Assembly (NCBI GenBank): GCA_938743325.2
Contig: OW568873.1
Span: 62,001 to 126,000 of the forward strand
Length of the DNA stretch: 64,000 bases
From: Pycnococcus provasolii
Lineage: Eukaryota; Chlorophyta; Pseudoscourfieldiophyceae; Pseudoscourfieldiales; Pycnococcaceae
Direction of reading: 5' to 3'
Shown here: positions 8,154-17,494 of the stretch, piece after piece
Layout: each line of letters starts with the position of its first letter
How positions within the stretch are numbered: the first letter of the stretch is position 1
Position numbers and translations under genes: made by a program
The notes under the pieces: generated by a model
The model's input: only the letters and a program-made list of their open reading frames with translations
What the model was told of the DNA's origin: nothing
The model's database searches: none

Positions 8154-8270
8154 GGGCCAAGCTCGTTGGAGAATCGTTATCAAGAATAAGTACAAAAGAG
8201 TATAGAGTAAATGAATGAATAGTACTACATAAAGCTTACAAAATCCTTTAACACAGTAATCACAATACAC

Positions 8271-11200
8271 TCAGCGGACGCGCCGCACTTCTGTGCTCGA
8301 CCACGCTTCGAGGCGCACCGACGTCGACTCCGCCGACGAAATCACCCAGGGCACGAGAAGGTGGCGCTTAGATTCATTCAGAGCAATGCGGCGCATCGCC
8401 ACGCCGCCAATATCAGAAGAGAAGGCCAGCGCCACGCCGTCGGAACGAAGCACGCTCTCTTCCGCATCATCGGCAATTTCGTAAACGCGCAAGCTGACCT
8501 CCACATCCGGCGACGTCGGCGTGAGTCGAAGTGTCGCGTGACGTGCCCCAGCAGCCAGAACGAAAATGGGCGCCATGTCGTGGTAAAGCGCACTCGGCCG
8601 ATTGCCCAGTGAGGTTGGGCCACCGAACGGCATTTCAATATCAAAGAGCGACGACGCCTTGGGCTTGCGCGTCACGACAGGTCGCCACGTAATCCCATTT
8701 GGTGTGCACACCACGACGCGCAGAATGCCAGCACATAGATTCGACGGGCGGACGGAAATAACGCACGTGTCCTCAGCCAGGGGTACGCGCGCAATGGCGA
8801 ATGCACCACTCGGCAGGCTACTGGCAAATGCGTCCGCGTCGCTCGTTGACCGGAATCCGTCGCAAAGCACAGTCAAGCTGCGTCGATTTGCAGGCGAGAC
8901 GACAACACCACCGGAGTCATCTGTGCCATCCGTGCCACCTGTCATAGCACTCGTCGTGTTCAAGTCGAATGAAACGCCGTCAAGCAACGTCGGAGACGCG
9001 TTGTCATCGGTGTACACAACCACGTACGCGAACTTGTCCTCGAAGCCTTTGCCTGGTGTGGCAACGAGCTCAAGGGTTGTCGAAGGAACAGCTTGATTCG
9101 CATCAATCTGGAACGGCATTTGCGTTCCGCGCCAAGCTTTCTCAACGTTAGTTGGAAGTCGACTATCCTTGCAATACTTGCTGTTGAGCTCGCCCGAGGC
9201 GGCCAGGTATGCGTGCAGTATAGACAGAAGCAGAGCTTTCCCCTCTGACGGGTCAACATTCTGATATTCGACGTTAATGCCTAGCGCTATGTTCGCAGCA
9301 GTATGCATCGCCTCGGGGATCAGCTGCATGGTGTCCGCGTAGTCGACCAAGGCTGCGCGATCCGCCGCGTCGAGCAGCGCGGCAGCAGATGCGATTGTCG
9401 ATCGCGCGCGCTGCGCTATATTGCAGTACGCGCGCCAATCGCGATTGTTCAGCGCCACCCCGAGGCGCATCTTCTCAAGGAGGACGAAGTAGCGAAGCGC
9501 AGATGCCATAAGATGGGAATACAAACGCGAGTTATTCGCAAGGTCTCGAACTGCCGTGCGGCGGATACGGTCGGTGATGGACTGCAGAGCGATGTGTATG
9601 TCGTCAAGGCTGCGCTTTTCTTCAATCATCTGCGAGACGGAAGACACCGTGGCTGCATTTGGGTCATCCGCAAACTCAATCGCGCCTGAAGAATCTTCGT
9701 CGAAGAATGTGGCGCTGATCGTGAAGGCGATTGGTTCCGCGGACGCGTCGTCGAGCGCCTGCATTGACGGTATGACGACAAACCTCCTTCCAGGTTCGCA
9801 GAGGAACGTCAGCGAGGCGGGAATGGATGAGCAGTCTGTGTAGTGCACGAGCCGAGCGTTGGTAAGACTCGCGGGTGCCGTCCCACCACCTCGATCCGTC
9901 TCGAAGATGTGTATTCCGCATCTGCCGAGATACGTGACATCGGCAAGGCCGAGAACGAGCGTCACCTCTTGCGGGACGTGGCCCTGTGCCACAATCACCG
10001 TCTGAGGATTAGCCACGAAGAATGCTGCGGCGTCTGCACCGTAGAGCGTCGAGTGCGTGAGTATGCCATCGACGAGAGCTGTTTTCGTAGACTTGCGATG
10101 TCCACGCAGTTGCTGTTGTCCATCTCTCTTCACCGCAGCCCACACGCGCTCAGACCAACCTTTGATGTCATGCCTCGTGTACGGCGTGCCGAGGACTGGC
10201 TTTGGGTCGCGAATTTCCATGTCAACGCTCTGCTCAATGGCGTCGATGCGCGCCGACAGCATCTCCGCATCCTGCACCTCTGCCCGAGCCGACGGGGTGG
10301 GGGCTATGCCCTCGCGAAGCATGCTGTCTACCGAAGAGAGGCAATGCAGCGCTGCTGCGGATTTCCCATCCTCTATAAGTTCACGCACGAAGTTCGCGAA
10401 GTTCTCCTTCTGTGGGACAAGCTCCGCGTCTTGCACATCGTCGAGGCGAACCCCCAGAGGTTCGCCACGTCCGGCTTGAATAACGAATTCCTCGATGTCG
10501 TCGATCGCGGAACCAAGCGCGCTAACGCCGGGTGCCAGGGAACCGATTCCATCATTTTTGGATTTTTCAAGCGAGACGCGTGCATCTGACAGGCGCCTTG
10601 CCAGTGTCTTTGCATGCAGCTGTAACATGCATAAGATGCCCGCATGCATCAGTCGCCGTCCAGATGGCCGGTGCGCCTTGGGCACGGTCGACCACTGACC
10701 ACCCGCAGAGGTGCTGATCACGTCATCGTCCAGCGCCGCACGGCTGGCGGGCTGCGACATGAGTTCGCGAGGGTGAAGTACTTGCGGCACACCGAGGAAC
10801 TGGCAGAAGCGCGACACTGCCGCCATGAGCGCGGCTGTCACGTCATCTTCCATGTCATCTTCCTCAGAATCGGCAGCATCTGGCGCGGCGGCGAGCAGAA
10901 GCTCCATCAAGACCATCTGATACTCTAACCAGCTGCGCGCTTCGAGCACGTACACGTTCTCGAACCCTTCCATGTTTGCCGCCATCAGCTTCTGAGCGAG
11001 CAAATCGGTCACCTTGGGATACCATTTCTCGCGCTTCTTCACAACCTTCTCGCACGAGGATAGCACGTCGGTAAGCGTGCGCTTGGGAAAGAGTGGCTGC
11101 ACCTTATCGAGGCGGATGCGCACTGCAATTTCCGACGGGAGATCTGATCGGTACATCGTTGCGACAAGGTGAAAGCTTGCGGGTGCCACCACGGCTCGGC

Positions 11201-12896
11201 GCGATGCGACGACGTATACTGGACTTGCATTCGGGTGCAGCAGCACGCTTGTCTGCCATGGCGCATCTTCCTGGTACTCAGTGCTGGCAACAATGACATA
11301 TCCCGGACGAACGCGCAGGGGCGTTGTCGACGACTCCGACGACTGCTGCCGCGTCGGTTCGTCGAACTGAAGTTTGTTTGTCAGAACATGCAGTGCAAAG
11401 GGTCCAACGGATTCGTTGACGTTGCCAAGGTTATGATCACCCTGCGGCGTACACGGATGGTCGCAAGCGGTAATCGTAACCTGAAATGGTCCGCACGGCG
11501 GCGCTCCGTCCTTCGTTCTATCGTGCACGAGGCTGATTGCAAACGTGGGGTTATCGAGCCAGTCAGAGCTACCCAAAGGTCCTCCAAAGTCGCCAACGAC
11601 GAATCTGCCGTCGGCGCGTGCCGCAATGAGATCGCTCGCGTCGAGCATGGCCGCGGCTGCAATCTTCAAGCCTGAGTCGGCGTCGGCGTCGGCGCCGTCC
11701 CTTTCCGCAACCTGTGCAGCGACTGACGAGCACACGGCAACGACGGGCAAGTCGATGCGGTCGATGGCACTTCGAAATGTGTCGTCGAAAAGCGTGTCCC
11801 AAACGCGCCGCTGAGCTTCACGTGGGCGAAGTCCCTCCTGCAGTGCGACATGCACCGCCGCCCTGAGCGCGTCGAGCCGTGGTCCAGCCGCCAGCACGCG
11901 TTTTTGATGTTCGAGCGAAGCACAGAGTTGGCGCGCATTCGCCAAGAGAATGCGCGCTTCGGCACCGTGAGCCTCCGCTCCGTGACTATTCGCGTGCGAC
12001 TGCCTGAGTGCCGTTCGTCTCAGCGCACGCCGTATGCCCTCGACGTCGAGCTGCTCCATAGCCTTGCGCACGGCGTCGAGCATGCTCACCGAATTGACGA
12101 GCGATGCGACGTGGGCATGATAGTACGCATAGTCGACGTCGACAAGCAGCAAGACGACTTCGGAAGGGAGCGTCGAAGGGCTGTCGTCTCCGCGAGGAGG
12201 GAACTTGCCATCGTGCAGCAGCTTGTTTGCGCTTTTGTCGTCGCGCGTCAGAAGTGCAGCCAGAAGTGAGGCTGTGCATGCGCAACGCGCTGCGTCCCTT
12301 GACGACAAACTTTGCTGATTCGCAGCGTTTGCGACTGCAACCAGTCGCTTCTGGAAGCTGACAAGCGACGACGACGACGACGACGACGACGATAGCTGCG
12401 GTATCGACGCAACGGCGACTTGGGGTGGCGTTGTCTGTGCCGACTGTTTTTCGCGATTAGCCTGCCGTTCTCGGCTGACCCCAAGCAAGATGGCGTGCAA
12501 TTCGTTGACGACATCCAGCTGTTCCTTTCGTGGCGAAGCGAGCAGAACGGGTGCGGGCGCCTCAAGTTCGGGTGCTCTTTCACGCTTGTGGTGTCTCCTT
12601 TCGTATTCACGGTCTGCAAACCTAGCCGCGTTGTTGCTGCGCCACGGCGACGTGTGCGGCTGTGTTGCGCCCTGCGAAACTGCCGCACGCGTTTGCACCT
12701 TGGTATCGGCCGTCCCAGCTCCGGCCGCCTCCAACGACGCCTCTTTGGCTCTTCCCTTGAGCCTTGCGGAAGCCTCCGCGAGTTTCGCGTCAAGCGACGC
12801 GGACGCGATATCCGTAGACGCCGCCGATGACGCCGCGTTGGTTCGCTTAGGCACGCCCTTGGACGGTGCGTTCTGCTGGGACGCGCCGGTTCCCAT
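8271..12896 (-). CDS. Large protein with calpain-domain-III-like modules and N-myristoylation signal
   Basis: 1,541 residues from the ATG at 12894-12896. The N-terminus MGTGASQQ fits the N-myristoyltransferase consensus (Gly2, Ser6), so membrane attachment is likely; the first ~150 residues are low complexity. At about 430-600 a beta-sandwich module resembles calpain domain III (WLDNPTFAISLV at its start, GYVIVASTEYQED near its end). A second at about 945-1072 ends in RFVVIPSMQALDD, and two more divergent modules follow to the C-terminus (AWRGTQMPFQIDAN; FVLAAGARHATLRL). Helical spacers lie between. No catalytic Cys/His/Asn protease core is visible, so it is not an active calpain. Non-catalytic, acylated calpain-like proteins occur on flagella and cytoskeleton of protists; that role here is inference. 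Start chosen because the upstream frame extension is Cys/Phe-rich without homology. Confidence 0.65.
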   Translation of the reverse strand: MGTGASQQNAPSKGVPKRTNAASSAASTDIASASLDAKLAEASARLKGRAKEASLEAAGAGTADTKVQTRAAVSQGATQPHTSPWRSNNAARFADREYERRHHKRERAPELEAPAPVLLASPRKEQLDVVNELHAILLGVSRERQANREKQSAQTTPPQVAVASIPQLSSSSSSSSSLVSFQKRLVAVANAANQQSLSSRDAARCACTASLLAALLTRDDKSANKLLHDGKFPPRGDDSPSTLPSEVVLLLVDVDYAYYHAHVASLVNSVSMLDAVRKAMEQLDVEGIRRALRRTALRQSHANSHGAEAHGAEARILLANARQLCASLEHQKRVLAAGPRLDALRAAVHVALQEGLRPREAQRRVWDTLFDDTFRSAIDRIDLPVVAVCSSVAAQVAERDGADADADSGLKIAAAAMLDASDLIAARADGRFVVGDFGGPLGSSDWLDNPTFAISLVHDRTKDGAPPCGPFQVTITACDHPCTPQGDHNLGNVNESVGPFALHVLTNKLQFDEPTRQQSSESSTTPLRVRPGYVIVASTEYQEDAPWQTSVLLHPNASPVYVVASRRAVVAPASFHLVATMYRSDLPSEIAVRIRLDKVQPLFPKRTLTDVLSSCEKVVKKREKWYPKVTDLLAQKLMAANMEGFENVYVLEARSWLEYQMVLMELLLAAAPDAADSEEDDMEDDVTAALMAAVSRFCQFLGVPQVLHPRELMSQPASRAALDDDVISTSAGGQWSTVPKAHRPSGRRLMHAGILCMLQLHAKTLARRLSDARVSLEKSKNDGIGSLAPGVSALGSAIDDIEEFVIQAGRGEPLGVRLDDVQDAELVPQKENFANFVRELIEDGKSAAALHCLSSVDSMLREGIAPTPSARAEVQDAEMLSARIDAIEQSVDMEIRDPKPVLGTPYTRHDIKGWSERVWAAVKRDGQQQLRGHRKSTKTALVDGILTHSTLYGADAAAFFVANPQTVIVAQGHVPQEVTLVLGLADVTYLGRCGIHIFETDRGGGTAPASLTNARLVHYTDCSSIPASLTFLCEPGRRFVVIPSMQALDDASAEPIAFTISATFFDEDSSGAIEFADDPNAATVSSVSQMIEEKRSLDDIHIALQSITDRIRRTAVRDLANNSRLYSHLMASALRYFVLLEKMRLGVALNNRDWRAYCNIAQRARSTIASAAALLDAADRAALVDYADTMQLIPEAMHTAANIALGINVEYQNVDPSEGKALLLSILHAYLAASGELNSKYCKDSRLPTNVEKAWRGTQMPFQIDANQAVPSTTLELVATPGKGFEDKFAYVVVYTDDNASPTLLDGVSFDLNTTSAMTGGTDGTDDSGGVVVSPANRRSLTVLCDGFRSTSDADAFASSLPSGAFAIARVPLAEDTCVISVRPSNLCAGILRVVVCTPNGITWRPVVTRKPKASSLFDIEMPFGGPTSLGNRPSALYHDMAPIFVLAAGARHATLRLTPTSPDVEVSLRVYEIADDAEESVLRSDGVALAFSSDIGGVAMRRIALNESKRHLLVPWVISSAESTSVRLEAWSSTEVRRVR

Positions 12897-13634
12897 GATG
12901 AAATCCTGAAAATGGCAAGAGGAGCTGAAAAAGAGGGAGGCTAATGCGGTCAAACACGGGGGCCACACCACACCACACCTCACCTCCCTCAAAGCCTCAA
13001 AAGTTCGAACGAAGCAACAAGGGGAGGCGCATAGACTAAAATGGTATTTTACCAGCTGATGATTCCTGAATGCCTTAGCTGAACTAAACTTAATGGAAAT
13101 AATGGAATGCACCACCACCTTACACCTTATTAAGGTAGTCTATTATGGCTTGCAAGTGCCGCGGCCAACCTTGCACCCACCTCATGCCTCCTGCAATGCA
13201 TGCAATGCATCGTTCCATCGTGATCGTGGAAGGCCAAACGTGCTCTTTCCTCCCCTTGACACCTCACCTGAGCCTGAGGTGTAGTTCTGGTGCCATCTAT
13301 CTTTTGCTCCTTTTGCGGCCTTTTGCGGCCTTTTGCGGCCCGTGATTTACCATCCTAGGTTGTAGTTTAAGGTTGGTTCTTGCGTTCATTTCTTACATTA
13401 ATTGAGGTGGTCACCATCTTGCTTGGGAGGACTTCTCTGCCTCTCTGTGACTTACAATATGTTGGTAGGGAAGGTTCTCTTAGGGCCTTTGACGATGATG
13501 TCCTTATCACGAATACGAGACATCTTTGGTGTCTGCATACTTTATGGTTTTAAAAAGATACCTACAGTATAACAAAACTATATGCGCGCGAACGCGTGAC
13601 GCCGTCATGCGTGCGTTCGACATGAGCTTTAAGT
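12897..13634. other. Intergenic region with short tandem repeat
   Basis: Promoter of the calpain-III-like gene and 3' flank of the HIT gene. Three tandem copies of TTTTGCGGCC occupy 13311-13340. ATGCATGCAATGCAT, a near-palindrome, lies around 13196-13210. No gene or RNA is recognisable. Confidence 0.5.
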
Positions 13635-14051
13635 TTAGCCGAGCAGCGCCTTTTTGATTTCCTCGACGCGCTTCGCTTTGGTTTCTTCGTCGTACGGCGT
13701 CGCGGGGTGCGCGCCCCAAACGGGTCCCGGCCACGCGCGGTCGCCCTCTGTTCGCCCAAGCACGTGTATGTGAAGTTGCGGGCACACGCACCCGATCGCC
13801 GCGACGTTCATCTTGTCGGGCTTGTATAGCTCTTGTAGTTTTTTTGAGCAGAGGTTGATTTCCTTCATGAGCAGGAGCTGGTGCGGTTCGGAGAGGTCGT
13901 GCATTTCCCGCAAGTCGTTCTGCTGCGGGACGAGGACGACCCAAGGGTACGTGCTGTCGTCGTTCAGAAGCACGACGCAAAGCTCGAGCTTGCACACCTC
14001 CACCTTGTTCGAAGCAAGCTGAGGCCAAAGCGAAAAAGCCAAGGACGACAT
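13635..14051 (-). CDS. HIT-domain protein (histidine-triad nucleotide hydrolase), bacterial type
   Basis: 138 residues spanning one HIT domain. The active-site segment CPQLHIHVLGR carries the two downstream His of the triad with Gln in the first position, the variant common in proteobacterial HIT proteins; it is followed by DRAWPGPVWG, also typical of that group. Other family features are YPWVVLVPQQND and the helix QLLLMKEINLCSKKLQELY. HIT enzymes split nucleoside phosphoramidates or dinucleoside polyphosphates. No transit peptide is obvious. The resemblance to bacterial members suggests acquisition from a bacterium or from the organelle ancestor. Its promoter faces the telomere-like array at 14126. 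Confidence 0.85.
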   Translation of the reverse strand: MSSLAFSLWPQLASNKVEVCKLELCVVLLNDDSTYPWVVLVPQQNDLREMHDLSEPHQLLLMKEINLCSKKLQELYKPDKMNVAAIGCVCPQLHIHVLGRTEGDRAWPGPVWGAHPATPYDEETKAKRVEEIKKALLG

Positions 14052-14125
14052 ACTTACCGGTAGTTTTCTACCTACGGTACGAGTGCGAATGATGAAGAAC
14101 GAAGAAGTCCGGTGGGGTGGGCTCC

Positions 14126-14169
14126 CCCTAACCCTAACCCTAACCCTAACCCTAACCTAAAACCCTATC
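14126..14169. repeat. Interstitial telomere-like array (CCCTAA)n
   Basis: Five perfect CCCTAA units, then CCTAAAACCCTATCGTA. It lies between the HIT gene promoter and a hydrolase gene relic. The terminal AACCCTATCGTA string recurs at 2374-2385 in another telomere-like patch. Confidence 0.8.
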
Positions 14170-14186
14170 GTAACATAAGCCACCTG

Positions 14187-14344
14187 ATGAACGTTACCGC
14201 GGCGGATCTCGTCAAGACGTTGCAGCACCACGGCGTTCCGTACGAGGCGCACATCTTCTTTCTGACGTGTGCAGGCATGGCGAGGCGCTTGACTTCAACC
14301 ACGCGTGGTTTCACTTGATGTGCGACTGGTTCGCCACGATGTAA
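14187..14344 (+). pseudogene. Relic of the C-terminal end of an alpha/beta-hydrolase-like protein
   Basis: Two adjoining frames look like the last ~50 residues of an esterase/peptidase-type hydrolase: ADLVKTLQHHGVPYEAHIFF in one frame, then, after a shift near 14265-14276, HGEALDFNHAWFHLMCDW ending in a TAA at 14342-14344. The order (PYEAHIF, then HG, then Trp-rich end) is that around the catalytic His of alpha/beta hydrolases. No upstream part of such a gene exists nearby, and it directly abuts the telomere-like array, so it looks like a transposed 3' fragment rather than a gene. Confidence 0.5.
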
Positions 14345-14357
14345 CTGATTGCTTTGT

Positions 14358-15041
14358 TTACATGAAGTCCTCCTCGAGCTCCGCGACAGACTTCTTCTTC
14401 GCCGCCTCGCGCAACGCTGCATTGCTTTGCATCTTATCCTCGTCCATGATCCGGTCGTAGCTTCTCAGCTCCTCATCCTCCTTCTTTCTGCGTTCTTCCT
14501 CGAGCTGTTCCTTCTTTGACTCTCTCGCGCGCTCCTTGCCCTCCTGTCGCTTGATGGCGTCGCGCGCATCGCGTTCTGCCGACAGGTCAGGGTAGCTTTC
14601 CACCTTGGTTTTGTTGAGTTTGTTGACGACTTCGTTATTTTTTTTGACGTGGCCCACCTTGGTGACTTGTTTGTTGTCGAAGAATCCGATTTGTCCCACT
14701 TCCATGCGCGACTCTTTGCGCAGGTTTGTCCACGGCGTGTACACGACGTCGACTTCAGACTTCTTGGATCCTTCGATGGAGTTCGCCTTGACGAGCGCGC
14801 AGCACGCGTCGATGACCCCTTGCGGCATATCTTCGATGGTGCATCCTCGCGGTGGTCTGAGGTAGACGTGTGCTGACGAGAGTTTGTCGACGTGGAACCA
14901 GACGTCTTCGTCGAGTCCGTATTTGATCAAGTCTTCGTTCTCGTACTTGTCCTTGCCCATGTAGAAAACAGTACCTTCAGGTAACGACTCTTCTGAGGAC
15001 GTCGAGCACACCTCGGACGTCGGCGTGAAGAAGAACACCAT
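14358..15041 (-). CDS. CCDC25: CCDC25-like protein (NFACT-R / DUF814 domain)
   Basis: 227 residues from MVFFFTPTSEVC, the conserved beginning of CCDC25. The NFACT-R domain is plain: YMGKDKYENEDLIKYG, DVWFHVDKLSSAHVYLRPP, CCALVKANSIEGSKK, VDVVYTPWTNLRKES, MEVGQIGFFD. A charged helical tail follows (RARESKKEQLEEERRKKEDE) with the conserved ELRSYDRIM and a C-terminal EEDFM like the human protein. The domain is shared with NEMF/Rqc2-type ribosome quality control factors, so a link to tRNA or ribosome binding is likely, while CCDC25 itself is poorly understood. The frame is open further upstream, but that part is a low-complexity leader. Confidence 0.93.
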   Translation of the reverse strand: MVFFFTPTSEVCSTSSEESLPEGTVFYMGKDKYENEDLIKYGLDEDVWFHVDKLSSAHVYLRPPRGCTIEDMPQGVIDACCALVKANSIEGSKKSEVDVVYTPWTNLRKESRMEVGQIGFFDNKQVTKVGHVKKNNEVVNKLNKTKVESYPDLSAERDARDAIKRQEGKERARESKKEQLEEERRKKEDEELRSYDRIMDEDKMQSNAALREAAKKKSVAELEEDFM

Positions 15042-15370
15042 CGATCCGAGTGAGCGCGAGAATGAAGGAGAGGCGGCGGCGGCGGATACCCAAATACCCA
15101 AATACGTACCCAATACGTATGGCGCTTTCCTCAGGTGTCAGGATCGGGGATCAGAAAAATCGGAAACCGCGGGAGGATCGGGGTTCTGCTTCCTCGCTTT
15201 CGCTGACAACCAACCGCTCATGCCCGCGCCGCTTAAGACGAAAGCGAAAACGGCGAGAAAACAACACAGAGTTGCGGCTGTTGCGACGCCGGCGAGCTCG
15301 AAAGTCGAGTAGAGTATAACTGTAGATTTAAGAATTTATTTTTTTCGTGCTATTGGATACAAGACGTAAG

Positions 15371-15934
15371 TTACATCCCTTCCATCACCTTGTCGATGAG
15401 AACGCTGAAGGCGGCGAACGACGCACATCCGCCCGCCATCGCGAGAGGGCCCTGTTTGATCGCCATGAACCCTCCGCTAAAGCACCCTGCGGCGGCGCTG
15501 TTGACGACGTCGTGCTTCCCTCTGAACTTCTCCACCACGCACTCGCTCGTCGCGTAGAGTCCTCCAAGATACGAGAACGTCTTCGCGTAGCTGACTGACC
15601 TTTCTCTCGCCACCTTGAGCCCGGTGAAGAAGTGTTGTCTGAGCGGAATAGTCGCCGCTTCCGCGCCCATGTTTGGCGCCTCCATTCCCGCGAACATGAT
15701 TCCCATGACCGCACCCATCGCCCCGCCCATGACGACGCTGATCACGCCTCGGACTCCGCAGTTGTTCATGAAGTCCTCCTGTGCGATTTGCTCTGGCGTC
15801 GGCAGTTGCACGACGCTGTACTGCTTCAGGGAACGTTCTGCGAGCGGGTCCGGAGGCGGCCTAGGTGGTGGGGGCGGCGGCGCCGTCGCATCAGCACCAG
15901 CACTATCTGCAGGAGCGGGCGAGGGAGACGCCAT
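15371..15934 (-). CDS. TIM22: TIM22, core of the mitochondrial carrier translocase (Tim17/Tim22/Tim23 family)
   Basis: 187 residues from MASPSPAPADSAG. A Pro/Ala-rich N-terminus (residues ~15-30, PPPPPPRPPPDP) precedes the family core: NNCGVRGVISVVMGGAMGAV (first helix, with the Cys/Gly pattern of Tim22), SYAKTFSYLGGLYATSECVV (second) and VNSAAAGCFSGGFMAIKQGP, then AMAGGCASFAAFSVLIDKVM (third and fourth). The FxxxxGLYxxxECxxEKxRGKxD pattern separates Tim22 from Tim17 and Tim23. It inserts multispanning carriers into the mitochondrial inner membrane. A plastid OEP16-like paralogue is a less likely alternative. Shares a 164-bp divergent promoter with the ankyrin gene. Confidence 0.88.
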   Translation of the reverse strand: MASPSPAPADSAGADATAPPPPPPRPPPDPLAERSLKQYSVVQLPTPEQIAQEDFMNNCGVRGVISVVMGGAMGAVMGIMFAGMEAPNMGAEAATIPLRQHFFTGLKVARERSVSYAKTFSYLGGLYATSECVVEKFRGKHDVVNSAAAGCFSGGFMAIKQGPLAMAGGCASFAAFSVLIDKVMEGM

Positions 15935-16098
15935 CGCTTTCTCAACTGATTTGGAGGGGGAGGAGAACGAGGAAATCCCAAGGCCGCACTGCACAGAATT
16001 CCGATCCGATTAGGGCGTAGGGTTAAAACCAAACCTCGCCGTTAGGGTGTAGGGTTACCAAAGCGGCGGCGGAGGCGGCGCCTTAGTACCAGTCACAT
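15935..16098. promoter_or_regulatory. Divergent promoter with telo-box-like motifs
   Basis: Between TIM22 (minus) and the ankyrin gene (plus). At 16014-16056 there are three telo-box-like words, GTAGGGTTAAAACC, GTTAGGG and GTAGGGTTACC. Similar AAACCCTA boxes are common in plant promoters of growth-related genes. Confidence 0.4.
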
Positions 16099-17274
16099 AT
16101 GGAACCAAGCGACCACGTCGTTCGCGGCGCGCGCGTTCGTGTTCGTGCTGTTACGTTCACGTCCTTCCTATCGGGTCTGAGAAAGTACCACTTCAAAGAG
16201 GCGTGGCGCATATACCATAGGAGGAAGAGGAATAAGCTTTTGTCTTCAAATCATAATAATCACGTCGATGGTGCGCCACCTTTAAGAATAGTTGACCCGT
16301 CCTTCCTGCACGAATGCGCGCGCTTCAATAAACCTTTGGAGATTCGTCGCGCGATCAGTGCAGGTGTCGATCCAAACGTCGTGCAACCTTCCGACCCAAA
16401 CAAAGAATCTCTCGCAATCACCGCAGCCAAGCATGGGAGTGTCGACGTCCTGGACCTACTACTGAGCCTCCCGACGAATGATTGCACGACGGATAACGTG
16501 ACGGACCGATCCGAAGATAACACCGACGGCGGGTGGTTCGTGCACGCTGGCAAGTGGGACTCGCCGCTGTGGCAGTACTCCGAGGACGGATGGTCGCCAC
16601 TCATGCACGCCGTCAAGTGCAATCAGCTCGCGTGCGCAAAGCGCATCGTCGACGCTGGTGCGGACGCATACCTCACCGACTACGAGGGAAACGATGCCGT
16701 GCACGTCGCCATATCCACGCCGTATCCATCGCCGAAAGATACGCGCGACATGCTCGCGCTGATGATTACCGAGGGAGGGTACGCGGCTGGTGGCGACAAC
16801 GAGGATACCGGAGAGCATATGCTCTTGCACGCCGCAAGGTGCGCAAATACCACGGCGTGCGACGTTCTGCTGCGCGCGCCTTCTAATCCAGCGAAGCTCA
16901 ACAAACCAAACAAAAAGGGCGAGAGTGCCATGCTGCTTGCGGCGAGGGCAGGGTGCGCCGAAGCCATCGACGTGATGATTGCATTCGCGGTAGAAAGGAG
17001 CGACGTGGTGATGTTCCGGCTCCCGCAGGAGCATGCGACGGGTGACAACGCAATCCACGCCGCAGTGCGGGCAGGATCGGTGGATTGCATCCGCGCGATC
17101 CTTCGACCGCTAACGCGTCGAACTGAGGAGGAGGCGGAGATACGGAAAGTGCTCGTCGCGTCTCTTGGGCGCCGCAATCGAAAGGAGCGTTGCACGCCGC
17201 GCGAGCTTGCGTCGTCGATGCAGATGCTCGACGAAGCTGGCGTTCAAGCACTCTTCGACGCCGCGGCCGAATGA
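16099..17274 (+). CDS. Ankyrin-repeat protein
   Basis: 391 residues. A basic N-terminal ~55 residues (FSYHFKEAW-type region, KRNKLL) precede about six ankyrin repeats: around SLAITAAKHGSVDVLDLLLS (95-115), GWSPLMHAVKCNQLACAKRI (155-175), GNDAVHVAIS (195-205), HMLLHAARCANTTACDVLL (233-252), GESAMLLAARAGCAEAIDVM (265-285) and DNAIHAAVRAGSVDCIRAIL (304-323). The spacing between repeats is irregular with acidic insertions. No extra enzymatic domain or membrane helix is present, so it is likely a cytosolic binding scaffold of unknown partner. Confidence 0.85.
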   Translation: MEPSDHVVRGARVRVRAVTFTSFLSGLRKYHFKEAWRIYHRRKRNKLLSSNHNNHVDGAPPLRIVDPSFLHECARFNKPLEIRRAISAGVDPNVVQPSDPNKESLAITAAKHGSVDVLDLLLSLPTNDCTTDNVTDRSEDNTDGGWFVHAGKWDSPLWQYSEDGWSPLMHAVKCNQLACAKRIVDAGADAYLTDYEGNDAVHVAISTPYPSPKDTRDMLALMITEGGYAAGGDNEDTGEHMLLHAARCANTTACDVLLRAPSNPAKLNKPNKKGESAMLLAARAGCAEAIDVMIAFAVERSDVVMFRLPQEHATGDNAIHAAVRAGSVDCIRAILRPLTRRTEEEAEIRKVLVASLGRRNRKERCTPRELASSMQMLDEAGVQALFDAAAE

Positions 17275-17397
17275 CGATGTAGTTTGTAGTTTGTGTAAAA
17301 ATTCACTTCTGTATTTTTTGTGTTTTTCTATACGTACAGTAGACTTGCTTTGACGTACTGTAGCTTACTACGAGTAACGCAGGTTTAGTTGGTACCA

Positions 17398-17483
17398 CTG
17401 GATGGTGAATGTGAACGATGTGGATGATGGACGGTCGTTGGAAGAAGTAAATCACATTCCATTACTAAATGAGCGATCTTAGG
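17398..17483 (+). repeat. Short interspersed 3'-region repeat, copy B
   Basis: GGTGAATGTGAAC...GACGGTCGTTGGA...AATCACATTCCATTACT...AATGAGCGATCTTAG. Read on the minus strand it starts 12 bp after the ABCD stop codon and lies in the ABCD sense. Matches copies A, C and D. Confidence 0.7.
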
Positions 17484-17494
17484 GCAGCTATTTA

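Noticed and set aside
8271-12896. Active calpain protease
   Set aside because: No Cys-His-Asn catalytic core region is present anywhere in the frame.
13196-13340. Short repeats as a CRISPR array
   Set aside because: Units are contiguous 10-mers without spacers, in a eukaryotic context.
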